10,634 bases of DNA from Micavibrio sp. UBA2020 (GTDB lineage Bacteria > Pseudomonadota > Alphaproteobacteria > Micavibrionales > UBA2020), in contig DDBY01000098.1 of the NCBI GenBank assembly GCA_002334985.1, positions 5,386 to 16,019 on the forward strand, in the 5' to 3' direction. The position numbers were made by a program, and so were the translations under genes. Positions 1-5,496 of the stretch are shown one piece after another (within the stretch, counting starts at the first letter, position 1; the number at the start of each line of letters is the position of its first letter). The notes under the pieces were generated by a model. That model made no database searches, was not told the DNA's origin, and saw only the letters and a list, made by a program, of their open reading frames with translations.

Positions 1-1001
1 GCAGCTGCTTTCGGTGCTGCAGCTTTGGGGGCTTCTTTTTTCAGGCCGAGTGCAGCCTTGATGGCGGCGATGTCCTTTTTCAGCTCCAGATTTTCGCGGC
101 GCAGTTCGTGCACGCGTTTGTGCAGGCTATCGACTTCGGCGCGGTTCGGCAGGTTGAACTGCTCCATGGCGTCATCAACGGCTTTGTTCTGCTCTTTTTT
201 GAATGCCGTCAGCGCGTTGACCACGTCGCCGTACAGGCGGATGTATTCGTCGGACATGGCGAATTTGGCGAAGACGTCTTCGGAAACGTCGACGAACTTG
301 ACGTAGATGTCGCGCAGGGATTCAAGCGGCTTGGCGCCTTCGGGCGGCGTGGTGACGTATTGCTGGAATTTCTGCAGTGCCTCGATGGCCACTTTGGTCA
401 TTTCGATGTTGTAGCGGCGCATCTGGCCGTCGAAATCAACCCAGAGGTGATAGAGGTGGTTCAGGCTGTCCTGTTTTTCACGCGTATAGCCGATGCCAGG
501 CATGGAGGCGTAAAAGCCGAAGGGGTCGTACATGAAAGGCGCGCCTTTGTGCGGCTGGGCGCCCGGCTGTTTGAACATGTCGGCGAAGAAGTTCGGCGCA
601 CCGCCGGCAGCGAAGCTGTCGGTGAAGGTCTTGAACTGCGCGGCGACGTCAAACGGCTGCGCGTTTTGCTGCAGCAGGCTGCCGTAAAATTTTTGCAGCT
701 GGTCCATCCATGTTTTCAGCGTTTCGTCGGCGGCGTAGGGCGCGCCCGGCTGATAGAATTTTTCGAGAAGGTCGAGGAAGCCTTTGCCCGCCTGCGTAAA
801 AAACGCGCGGTAGCTGTCGGCGGCGGGGGTGGCGGAACCGGTGGTCAGGTTTTGCCATTCGCGGAAAAAGTTTTCCCACTGCGTCGAAAGGCCCGGCATG
901 GCCTGAGCGTCAAAAAACTGGCGCTGTCCCTGAAACCATGTGTCCCAGTATTGCTGCTGCGCCTTGAACCAGTCCTGTTGGGCGGTTTGTTCGGTTGCCA
1001 T
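1..1001 (-). CDS. phaE: PhaE, class III poly(3-hydroxyalkanoate) synthase subunit (C-terminus cut by window edge)
   Basis: PhaE is the non-catalytic subunit of class III PHA synthases. It binds PhaC and is needed for polymerisation of 3-hydroxybutyryl-CoA at the granule surface. The reading frame runs from an ATG at 1001 off the left edge, giving 333 visible residues; known PhaE proteins are about 330-360 residues, so little is missing. The N-terminal part is Trp/Phe/Gln-rich (QQDWFKAQQQYWDTWF near residues 8-23). The most telling stretch is near the end: NLPNRAEVDSLHKRVHELRR (283-302), the conserved PhaE signature, followed by a coiled coil to about residue 318. The visible end is an Ala/Lys/Pro tail (KKEAPKAAAPKAA). 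A GAGG lies 9 nt before the ATG. The gene is divergent from phaB, and phaC is expected beyond the left edge. The family is recognised from memory of its sequence pattern. No catalytic residues are expected in this subunit. Confidence 0.9.
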   Translation of the reverse strand, partial: MATEQTAQQDWFKAQQQYWDTWFQGQRQFFDAQAMPGLSTQWENFFREWQNLTTGSATPAADSYRAFFTQAGKGFLDLLEKFYQPGAPYAADETLKTWMDQLQKFYGSLLQQNAQPFDVAAQFKTFTDSFAAGGAPNFFADMFKQPGAQPHKGAPFMYDPFGFYASMPGIGYTREKQDSLNHLYHLWVDFDGQMRRYNIEMTKVAIEALQKFQQYVTTPPEGAKPLESLRDIYVKFVDVSEDVFAKFAMSDEYIRLYGDVVNALTAFKKEQNKAVDDAMEQFNLPNRAEVDSLHKRVHELRRENLELKKDIAAIKAALGLKKEAPKAAAPKAA

Positions 1002-1046
1002 GCGGATATGCCTCGCAAAAGATTTGAATGAATATTGAATACTTCC

Positions 1047-1073
1047 AGTATAGCACGTTTTTGTGCGATGCAA
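1047..1073 (-). promoter_or_regulatory. Candidate phaE promoter
   Basis: On the minus strand there is an extended -10 (TGCTATACT; hexamer at 1047-1052). A weak -35 (TTGCAT, 1068-1073) sits 15 bp upstream. The short spacer is unusual, but the TG extension can compensate. The -35 overlaps the TGC-N3-GCA motif at 1064-1072, so a bound repressor would block it. The predicted start is about 1040, leaving a leader of roughly 40 nt. Confidence 0.5.
1064..1072. promoter_or_regulatory. Candidate PhaR operator (TGC-GAT-GCA)
   Basis: TGCGATGCA fits the TGC-N3-GCA core of the CTGC-N3-GCAG site described for PhaR in Paracoccus/Rhodobacter-type systems. The longer 12-mer TGCGATGCAACA (1064-1075) matches TGCGGTGCAACA before phaP (2804-2815) at 11 of 12 positions. 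It lies over the -35 of the phaE promoter. Binding is inferred. Confidence 0.5.
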
Positions 1074-1081
1074 CATAAAAA

Positions 1082-1156
1082 TGCTGCGCTGCGTCGAGAG
1101 TATAGGAAAACCGCCCTTTTTTTGCAAGATAAGGCTTGCACCCTTGCTGCGCTGCG
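1082..1156 (+). repeat. Direct repeat TGCTGCGCTGCG, two copies
   Basis: Two identical 12-mers occur at 1082-1093 and 1145-1156. They are 63 bp apart start to start, close to six turns of B-DNA, so both would face the same side of the helix. Between them lies the TGCAAG-N6-CTTGCA inverted repeat. They may be further PhaR contact sites or a looping element for phaB. Confidence 0.5.
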
Positions 1157-1346
1157 GTTACTTTATGACCAGTCTGAAAGCCTCGAAAAGTGGCGATAGG
1201 TACTTGCTTTATGCACGGCCCGTAAATACGGGGCGCAGGCGCAAAAAGCGGGTAGGCGACGGAACGGTATTTTATCCGCCAGCCTTCCTGCGGTGTTACG
1301 GCGTGTACTTTATTGTTAGCAATCATTTTAAGAGGAGACCCCAGAC

Positions 1347-2153
1347 ATGACCGCTCTATCGAAAGCCCAGAACGTGCAGCAAAATAACGAAAGCAACATT
1401 CCGCCGGCCGCGCAGGCTGTGCCCCGCGTCTGTCTGGTTACGGGCGGCACGGGCGGTATCGGCAGCGAAATTTGCAAACGTCTGGCGCGCGCAGGGCATG
1501 TGGTGGCGACGACCTACCGCAACGAGGAAAAGGCCAAAGCCTGGAAAGCCGATATGGCGAAAGAGGGCTATACCTTCCACATTTACAAATGCGACGTATC
1601 CGATTTCGAAGACAGCCAGCGCGTGGTCAAGGCTATCGTGGCCGACCTCGGCCCCATCACGGTTCTGGTGAACAGCGCCGGCATTACGCGCGACACCACG
1701 CTGCGTAAAATGAGCCACGACCAATGGCGCGAAGTCATCAGCAACAACCTCGACAGCGTGTTCAATATCACGCGTCCGGTGCTGGATTTCATGCTGGAGG
1801 CGGGGTTTGGCCGCATCGTCAACATCTCCTCCATCAACGGGCAGAAAGGCCAGTTCGGTCAGGTCAACTATTCAGCCGCCAAGGCGGGGATGCACGGCTT
1901 TACCAAGGCTTTGGCGCAGGAAGTCGCCAAAAAGGGCGTGACCGTCAATACGGTTTCCCCCGGTTATATCGATACCGACATGATACAGGGCGTGCCGGAG
2001 AATATCCGCATGGGTATCATGTCGCAAATCCCCGTCGGCCGTTTCGGCAAGCCGGAAGACGTCGCCCATGTGGTGGCGTTTCTGGCTGACGAGAGTTCCG
2101 GTTTCATCACCGGTGCAAACCTTGCCACCAATGGTGGCCACTTCATGGATTAA
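1347..2153 (+). CDS. phaB: Acetoacetyl-CoA reductase (PhaB), copy 1, with N-terminal extension
   Basis: PhaB is an NADPH-dependent short-chain dehydrogenase that reduces acetoacetyl-CoA to (R)-3-hydroxybutyryl-CoA, the monomer for PHB. The 268-residue protein carries the nucleotide-binding motif TGGTGGIG (32-39), NSAG (109-112) and the catalytic tetrad N134, S162, Y175, K179. The segment ISSINGQKGQFGQVNYSAAK, with the QFGQ acyl-CoA-contact motif, is typical of PhaB rather than FabG. The start at 1347 is set by GAGGAG nine bases upstream. It leaves about 26 residues before the Rossmann fold, rich in Asn, Gln and Pro, where the usual PhaB has only about eight; the next in-frame Met is residue 70. 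phaR follows 61 bp downstream, probably in the same transcript. A second phaB lies 1.3 kb further on. Assignment as FabG is possible but less likely in this locus. Confidence 0.93.
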   Translation: MTALSKAQNVQQNNESNIPPAAQAVPRVCLVTGGTGGIGSEICKRLARAGHVVATTYRNEEKAKAWKADMAKEGYTFHIYKCDVSDFEDSQRVVKAIVADLGPITVLVNSAGITRDTTLRKMSHDQWREVISNNLDSVFNITRPVLDFMLEAGFGRIVNISSINGQKGQFGQVNYSAAKAGMHGFTKALAQEVAKKGVTVNTVSPGYIDTDMIQGVPENIRMGIMSQIPVGRFGKPEDVAHVVAFLADESSGFITGANLATNGGHFMD

Positions 2154-2195
2154 GCCCTTCGCAGAAGGTCTCGCAACCCCCCTTCGAAGAAGGGC
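2154..2195 (+). other. Competing hairpins between phaB and phaR
   Basis: Right after the phaB stop, GCCCTTC (2154-2160) can pair with GAAGGGC (2189-2195). The same GAAGGG can instead pair with the nearer CCCTTC (2180-2185) across a GAA loop, and CCTTC (2156-2160) can pair with GAAGG (2164-2168). The structures exclude one another and end just before the phaR Shine-Dalgarno region. There is no U-tract, so this looks like an RNA-processing or translation element rather than a terminator. Confidence 0.35.
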
Positions 2196-2214
2196 AGCAA
2201 CAAGGTAACAGGAA

Positions 2215-2712
2215 ATGCGGATTATAAAAAAATACCCGAACCGTCGTCTCTATGACACCGAGAAAAGCTCCTACATCACGCTGGCGGCTGTTTATCAGCT
2301 CATCCGCGAGGGGCTGGATTTCAAGGTGGTGGATGCCGAAAGCGGCGAGGACATCACCCGTTCCATCCTGATTCAAATCATTATCGAGCAGGAAAACGGC
2401 GAAAGCCCTATTTTCACGACCGAGATGCTGACCAAATTCATCGGCTTCTATGACGATGCCGCCAAGAACCTGTTTGGCGAGTTCCTGGAGAAAAACCTCC
2501 AGATTTTCACCGAACACCAGAAACGCTACATGGCCGGCATGATGGACAACCCCATGTCCCGCGTCATGCAGGATATGACCGAGCGCAATCTGGATTTCTG
2601 GAAGGGCATGCAGCAGCGTTTCTTTGACCTTGCCACCACGGGCATGCGCCCCGCCGGCAAGCCGGAAGAAGCTCCGGATGCCGAGGCGGACCTGAAGAAA
2701 AAGCGCCAGTAA
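2215..2712 (+). CDS. phaR: PhaR, PHB-granule-sensing transcriptional regulator
   Basis: PhaR represses phasin and often its own or synthesis genes. It binds nascent PHB granules and so releases DNA when polymer is present. The 165-residue protein begins with the hallmark IIKKYPNRRLYDTEKSSYIT (residues 3-22) of the PHB_acc_N DNA-binding domain, which runs to about residue 62. The PHB_acc segment follows (TTEMLTKFIGFYDDAAKNLF, about 68-87). The rest is an amphipathic helical region with PMSRVMQDMTERNLDFWKGM (about 113-132), as in other PhaR proteins, and a basic end (LKKKRQ). The length is slightly below the 180-195 of well-studied members. AAGG nine bases before the ATG supports the start. It sits between phaB and phaP, its expected main target, and TGC-N3-GCA motifs lie nearby. 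Confidence 0.95.
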   Translation: MRIIKKYPNRRLYDTEKSSYITLAAVYQLIREGLDFKVVDAESGEDITRSILIQIIIEQENGESPIFTTEMLTKFIGFYDDAAKNLFGEFLEKNLQIFTEHQKRYMAGMMDNPMSRVMQDMTERNLDFWKGMQQRFFDLATTGMRPAGKPEEAPDAEADLKKKRQ

Positions 2713-2744
2713 TATCTATATACTTCAATTAGCTGGATATTTGC

Positions 2745-2779
2745 CGTTTTGGCCCCTCTTGACAAGAGGGGCCAAAACG
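2745..2779. repeat. Perfect 16-bp inverted repeat between phaR and phaP
   Basis: CGTTTTGGCCCCTCTT (2745-2760) is exactly complementary to 2764-2779, with a three-base loop. As RNA it would be a very stable hairpin after phaR. Neither strand shows a U-tract after the stem, so it is not a standard intrinsic terminator. The loop and its edges spell TTGACA, a perfect -35 box, so the palindrome may also act as DNA. Confidence 0.85.
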
Positions 2780-2786
2780 CTATATG
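2759..2786 (+). promoter_or_regulatory. Candidate phaP promoter
   Basis: TTGACA (2759-2764), a perfect -35, is 16 bp from TATATG (2781-2786, four of six matches to the -10). The predicted start near 2792 falls inside the TGC-rich operator and leaves a leader of about 80 nt. The -35 lies at the apex of the 16-bp palindrome. Confidence 0.6.
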
Positions 2787-2787
2787 G

Positions 2788-2815
2788 TGCATTGCAGCAA
2801 TGTTGCGGTGCAACA
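2788..2815. promoter_or_regulatory. Candidate tandem PhaR operator in front of phaP
   Basis: Two TGC-N3-GCA sites are present: TGCATTGCA (2788-2796) and TGCGGTGCA (2804-2812), 16 bp apart. The first, extended to GTGC-ATT-GCAG, matches the CTGC-N3-GCAG consensus reported for PhaR at all but one specified base. They begin one base after the -10 and cover the predicted start, a standard repressor position. PhaR control of phasin genes is well established; binding at this site is inferred. Confidence 0.65.
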
Positions 2816-2874
2816 GCTGATTCTTTTAACCATTACTCGCACTACCTCATCCACTCTCTAAAAGGAGATGACAC

Positions 2875-3246
2875 ATGCAAAACGAAATCCTCGAGAACCT
2901 CACCAAGTTCAGCCAGCAAACGCTGGAAAGCTGGAAAAAACTCGGCGAAGCCAACCTGAAACTCAGCGAAAAGCTGATGAAAGAGCAAGTTGAGCTGACG
3001 ACCGCTCTGGTTGAGTCCGCTACGGCAACCGCCGAAGAACTCGCCCAGACCAAAGACGTCAAAGCTTTCACCGCGCTGCAAGCTGAATGGGCACAAGAAG
3101 TCAGCAAGAAACTGACCGACTCCAGCCGCTCCTATGCAGACATCCTCGCTGACGCTGGCAAAACCTACAACCAGCTGTTCGAAACCGCGCTGAAAACCGC
3201 CGGTAACGACATGGCGAAAAAAGCGGACAAAAAAGCAGCCGCTTAA
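2875..3246 (+). CDS. phaP: PhaP, phasin (PHB granule-coating protein)
   Basis: Phasins are small amphipathic proteins that coat the PHB granule surface, controlling granule number and size and shielding the cytoplasm. This 123-residue protein is almost entirely predicted helix. It has the phasin_2-type pattern: ENLTKFSQQTLESWKKLGEA at the N-terminus, then MKEQVELTTALVESATATAE and LQAEWAQEVSKKLTDSSRSY. It ends in a basic AKKADKKAAA tail. It lacks Cys, a signal peptide and membrane segments. AAGGAG seven bases before the ATG is the strongest ribosome binding site in the window, fitting an abundant protein. The gene has its own candidate promoter and PhaR operator, and an intrinsic terminator follows, so it is probably transcribed alone at high level. 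Confidence 0.92.
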   Translation: MQNEILENLTKFSQQTLESWKKLGEANLKLSEKLMKEQVELTTALVESATATAEELAQTKDVKAFTALQAEWAQEVSKKLTDSSRSYADILADAGKTYNQLFETALKTAGNDMAKKADKKAAA

Positions 3247-3260
3247 GACGAATACCGGAA

Positions 3261-3305
3261 ACGGGGCGCATTTTGGCCTATGGGCGAAATGCCCCCGTTT
3301 TCTGC
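3261..3305 (+). terminator. Intrinsic terminator after phaP
   Basis: An imperfect GC-rich stem is formed by ACGGGGCGCATTTTGGCC (3261-3278) and GGGCGAAATGCCCCCGT (3282-3298), with a short loop. It is followed by a broken T-tract (GTTTTCTGCTTTT). It begins 14 bp after the phaP stop and would insulate the phasin message. Confidence 0.65.
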
Positions 3306-3424
3306 TTTTGTGGGTTTGTCCCCGCGACTTCGGACTTTTGCGGACGCTCTTGACTCAGCCGCCGCGCAAGTCCAGATTTTGTACCATCACGGACTGCCTC
3401 ATGCCGCCCTTCGCGTTCATCGCG

Positions 3425-3440
3425 TATTCTCTGCGGCGCA
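3425..3440 (+). promoter_or_regulatory. Possible promoter and PhaR site before the second phaB
   Basis: TATTCT (3425-3430, four of six -10 matches) is followed after one base by TGCGGCGCA (3432-3440), another TGC-N3-GCA word; with its preceding C it reads CTGC-GGC-GCAT. The -10 to motif spacing equals that at phaP. No good -35 is visible, and such a short motif may occur by chance in GC-rich DNA. The rest of the 245-bp gap (3247-3491) shows only the phaP terminator. Confidence 0.3.
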
Positions 3441-3491
3441 TGTAACCGGCTTCGAACACTCAACAGCAACTTAATCTCCGGGGTATAAAAA

Positions 3492-4238
3492 ATGACCAAA
3501 AAACTGGCTCTGGTAACGGGCGGCGTCGGCGGCATCGGTTCCGCGATTTGCGCCGAACTCGCGCAAAAAGGCTACAGCGTCCTTGCAGGCTATCACCCTG
3601 CCGAAGAAGAGAACGCCAAAAAACGTCTGGCCGAATGGCAGGCGGCAGGCGTTGATATCAACATTATTTCCGGCGATGTGGCGTCTTTCGCGTCGTGCGA
3701 ACAAATGGCCGCAACCATCCGCGAAAAACACGGCACGGTGCAGGCGCTGGTCAATTGCGCGGGCATCACGCGCGACAAAACGCTGAAGAAAATGACCGAA
3801 GCGGATTGGAACGCTGTTCTCAACGTGGACCTCAACAGCCTGTTCAACGTGACCAAGCAGTTCATCGATGGCATGACCGATGCAGGCTTCGGCCGCGTGG
3901 TCAGCATCTCGTCGGTTAACGGCAAAAAAGGCCAGTTCGGCCAGACCAACTATTCCGCGGCCAAAGCGGGCGTGCATGGCTTTACCATGGCGCTGGCGCA
4001 GGAAACCGCGCGCAAGGGCGTGACGGTGAATTCCGTATCGCCGGGCTATGTCGAAACGGCGATGACCAAGGCCATCCCGCAAGACATCTCCGACCAGATT
4101 GTCGCGCAAATCCCCATGGGCCGCATGGCACAGCCGGAAGAAATCGCCTATGTCGTCGGCGTTCTGTGCGACGACCGCGCTGGGTACATCACCGGCACCA
4201 ATATTTCGGTTAACGGCGGGCTTTTCATTTCGTTCTAA
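3492..4238 (+). CDS. phaB: Acetoacetyl-CoA reductase (PhaB), copy 2
   Basis: This is a second NADPH-dependent acetoacetyl-CoA reductase, 248 residues, the usual PhaB length, with the Rossmann motif TGGVGGIG at 9-16. It matches the Ralstonia enzyme closely in SLFNVTKQFIDGM and ISSVNGKKGQFGQTNYSAAK. The catalytic S141, Y154 and K158 are present. The position of the SDR tetrad Asn (NL.S in copy 1 and in Ralstonia PhaB) is Asp113 here, in VDLNSLF. The start is the first ATG, with a modest GGGG eight bases upstream and no alternative nearby. Copies 1 and 2 are clearly paralogous but diverged, so the duplication is not recent. Its own upstream region and the strong downstream terminator suggest separate or readthrough transcription from phaP. 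It probably raises or adapts reductase supply for PHB synthesis; a different acyl chain preference is possible. Confidence 0.92.
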   Translation: MTKKLALVTGGVGGIGSAICAELAQKGYSVLAGYHPAEEENAKKRLAEWQAAGVDINIISGDVASFASCEQMAATIREKHGTVQALVNCAGITRDKTLKKMTEADWNAVLNVDLNSLFNVTKQFIDGMTDAGFGRVVSISSVNGKKGQFGQTNYSAAKAGVHGFTMALAQETARKGVTVNSVSPGYVETAMTKAIPQDISDQIVAQIPMGRMAQPEEIAYVVGVLCDDRAGYITGTNISVNGGLFISF

Positions 4239-4258
4239 TGGGCAGCTGATATAACCGC

Positions 4259-4301
4259 ATACAAAAAAACCGGCCGCCAAAGCGCGCCGGTTTTTTTGTA
4301 T
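4259..4301. terminator. Bidirectional intrinsic terminator
   Basis: A perfect 16-bp stem runs from ATACAAAAAAACCGGC (4259-4274) to its complement (4286-4301), with an 11-base loop that can pair further. It has A7 on one side and T7 on the other, so it can stop transcription both from phaB (plus) and from the convergent membrane-protein gene (minus). It is the clearest terminator in the window. Confidence 0.92.
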
Positions 4302-4346
4302 TCAAAAGGCAATCGGCTGTTCGTCCCAGCCTGCAGCCGGTTTGAG

Positions 4347-5192
4347 CTAATCGGTGACTTGCTCCAAATCGCTTTCGTCTTCGATGCGCAGGGGCAGGGA
4401 TTTGAACGAGCCTTTGTGCAGCAGCAGGTTGTATTTGCTGCCGTCCTGTTCGTCAATCGGGATGCGGCGGTGGATAACGAAGTGGGAGTAGGAGCGCGCA
4501 TCCGTGCCCTGAATAAGAATTTGCAGCGTGCGCTTGACCGACAGGATTTTCTTGCCGGCGGAGAAAGAAGCCACAATCGGCTTGCCCGGTTTGAAGTGAT
4601 AGTTCTTGGTCAGCGAATTGCCGAGCAGAATGTCGGCAGGCACGGCAAGGCTCCACGGGGTGCGCTGTTCCATGACCAGAATACGTTGCGGGGTGAAATC
4701 CTGCACGGGCAGGTAGCACATGAACTGTTCGGTGCCCGCGCCGCTCTGGCGTACTTCCTCGACCGTTAAAACCACATTGACGTTCACATCCACAAGGTCG
4801 GCGCCATAGAAATTCGACATCCGCACCAGCATATAGGGGGTGGCGGGGTTCCAAGTGGTGCTCAGCACGCCGCGCGATGACGTCAGCAGCTTCACCTTCG
4901 GCCGGATAAAACGTGCCGTGATGACCGCGCTGAAAAACACGTTCAGCAGGATAAGCCCGATGGACAGCGCCGCGATGACGATGACGACCGAGAACATACG
5001 GCCTTCTTCTTCGGCCGCGGTCAGGTCCATGTCATTCGGCAGGTTAATGCCGAAGGCGGTGGAGAGGGTTTGCACAAGGTCAAGCCGCGCTTCCGGCAGC
5101 ACCCATTGCAGCACCATCCAGCACGCATAGAAAATGCCGATGACGCCGAGGGTATAAAGCCCTGTCAACTTGAAGAAGTCTTTCTGGAACAT
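4347..5192 (-). CDS. Two-TM membrane protein with Kir-like cytosolic domain, no selectivity filter
   Basis: The 281-residue protein has a first membrane helix at about 11-32 and a second at about 66-91, followed by a soluble C-terminal domain (94-281). The junction FFSAVITARFIRPKVKLL and the segment PYMLVRMSNFYGADLVDVNV (119-138) recall inward-rectifier K+ channels (KirBac: ARFARP after TM2, then LM.R..N). VMEQRTPWSLAVPADILLGN fits the Kir strand with a conserved Pro-containing turn. The loop between the helices (33-65) has no T-x-GYG or similar filter and no clear pore helix; it reads LSTAFGINLPNDMDL then acidic EEE. It may therefore be a non-conducting Kir relative, a sensor, or a channel with a different pore. 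I chose the ATG at 5192 because AGGGG sits 7 nt upstream; an upstream ATG at 5267 would add 25 unlikely residues. The Kir link is by eye; the exact role is unknown. Confidence 0.6.
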   Translation of the reverse strand: MFQKDFFKLTGLYTLGVIGIFYACWMVLQWVLPEARLDLVQTLSTAFGINLPNDMDLTAAEEEGRMFSVVIVIAALSIGLILLNVFFSAVITARFIRPKVKLLTSSRGVLSTTWNPATPYMLVRMSNFYGADLVDVNVNVVLTVEEVRQSGAGTEQFMCYLPVQDFTPQRILVMEQRTPWSLAVPADILLGNSLTKNYHFKPGKPIVASFSAGKKILSVKRTLQILIQGTDARSYSHFVIHRRIPIDEQDGSKYNLLLHKGSFKSLPLRIEDESDLEQVTD

Positions 5193-5268
5193 GCACGAAC
5201 CCCTGAAAAAGCCGCCGCCGGAGGGGCGGGGCACGCCGGAAAAAGGCGTAATAAAATAACAATACACC

Positions 5269-5298
5269 GAAAATATTTTAAAATTCTCTAATATTTTC
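5269..5298. repeat. AT-rich inverted repeat
   Basis: GAAAATATT (5269-5277) is exactly complementary to AATATTTTC (5290-5298), with a 12-bp spacer. The left arm overlaps the palindrome AAAATATTTT (5270-5279). It may be an operator or a nucleoid-protein site for the divergent promoters; AT-rich repeats also arise by chance. Confidence 0.4.
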
Positions 5299-5427
5299 AG
5301 GATTTTTCAAGGGCGCTTCCGGCGGTGTTTTATTTGTCTTTATTTTAGGGAAATCAATATGTTATGAATCGTAAATCGAAATCTCTGGAAATTAACTGTA
5401 ATTTAATTATTATAGAAAATAATGTGA

Positions 5428-5439
5428 GTGTCCGGACAC
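5428..5439. promoter_or_regulatory. Perfect 12-bp palindrome, candidate operator
   Basis: GTGTCCGGACAC is self-complementary. It stands out as GC-rich in an AT-rich region. It lies about 15 bp after the TATTAT box at 5408-5413 and 57 bp before the vWA gene. Its position suits a repressor dimer; the regulator is unknown. Confidence 0.45.
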
Positions 5440-5496
5440 AGCTCCGGCCTCATCTATGGACTGTAATAATAAGGGAAAGAATACGGCGTAACGCAG

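Larger units (their letters stand above)
1002..1346. promoter_or_regulatory. Divergent phaE/phaB control region
   Basis: This is a 345-bp gene-free stretch between two divergent PHB genes. It holds a likely phaE promoter, one TGC-N3-GCA motif, two exact copies of TGCTGCGCTGCG (1082-1093 and 1145-1156), and an inverted repeat TGCAAG-N6-CTTGCA (1123-1128 and 1135-1140). No convincing sigma-70 promoter for phaB could be chosen; TTGCAC (1136-1141) with TACTTT (1159-1164) has a 17-bp spacer but only 3 of 6 matches in each box. The density of TGC/GCA words resembles known PhaR binding regions. That this region is PhaR-controlled is inference. Confidence 0.6.
5193..5496. promoter_or_regulatory. AT-rich divergent intergenic region
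   Basis: This 304-bp gene-free stretch is much richer in A+T than the flanking genes, especially 5250-5420. It separates the minus-strand membrane gene from the plus-strand vWA gene and should hold both promoters. A -10-like TATTAT is at 5408-5413 (plus) with no convincing -35. Inverted repeats lie at 5269-5298 and 5428-5439. Confidence 0.6.

Noticed and set aside
108..1031. 307-codon plus-strand frame opposite phaE
   Set aside because: PhaE on the minus strand has a conserved family signature; the plus frame has no family resemblance and no ribosome site.
1063..1350. 95-codon plus-strand frame in the phaE/phaB control region
   Set aside because: It overlaps the likely operators and the phaB start, has no ribosome site, and its composition does not resemble a protein.
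3355..3441. 28-codon minus-strand frame between phaP and the second phaB
   Set aside because: The peptide looks plausible in composition, but there is no Shine-Dalgarno site, promoter or known family, and a frame this short is expected by chance.
3280..3474. 64-codon plus-strand frame between phaP and the second phaB
   Set aside because: It starts inside the phaP terminator hairpin, lacks a ribosome site and has no recognisable domain.
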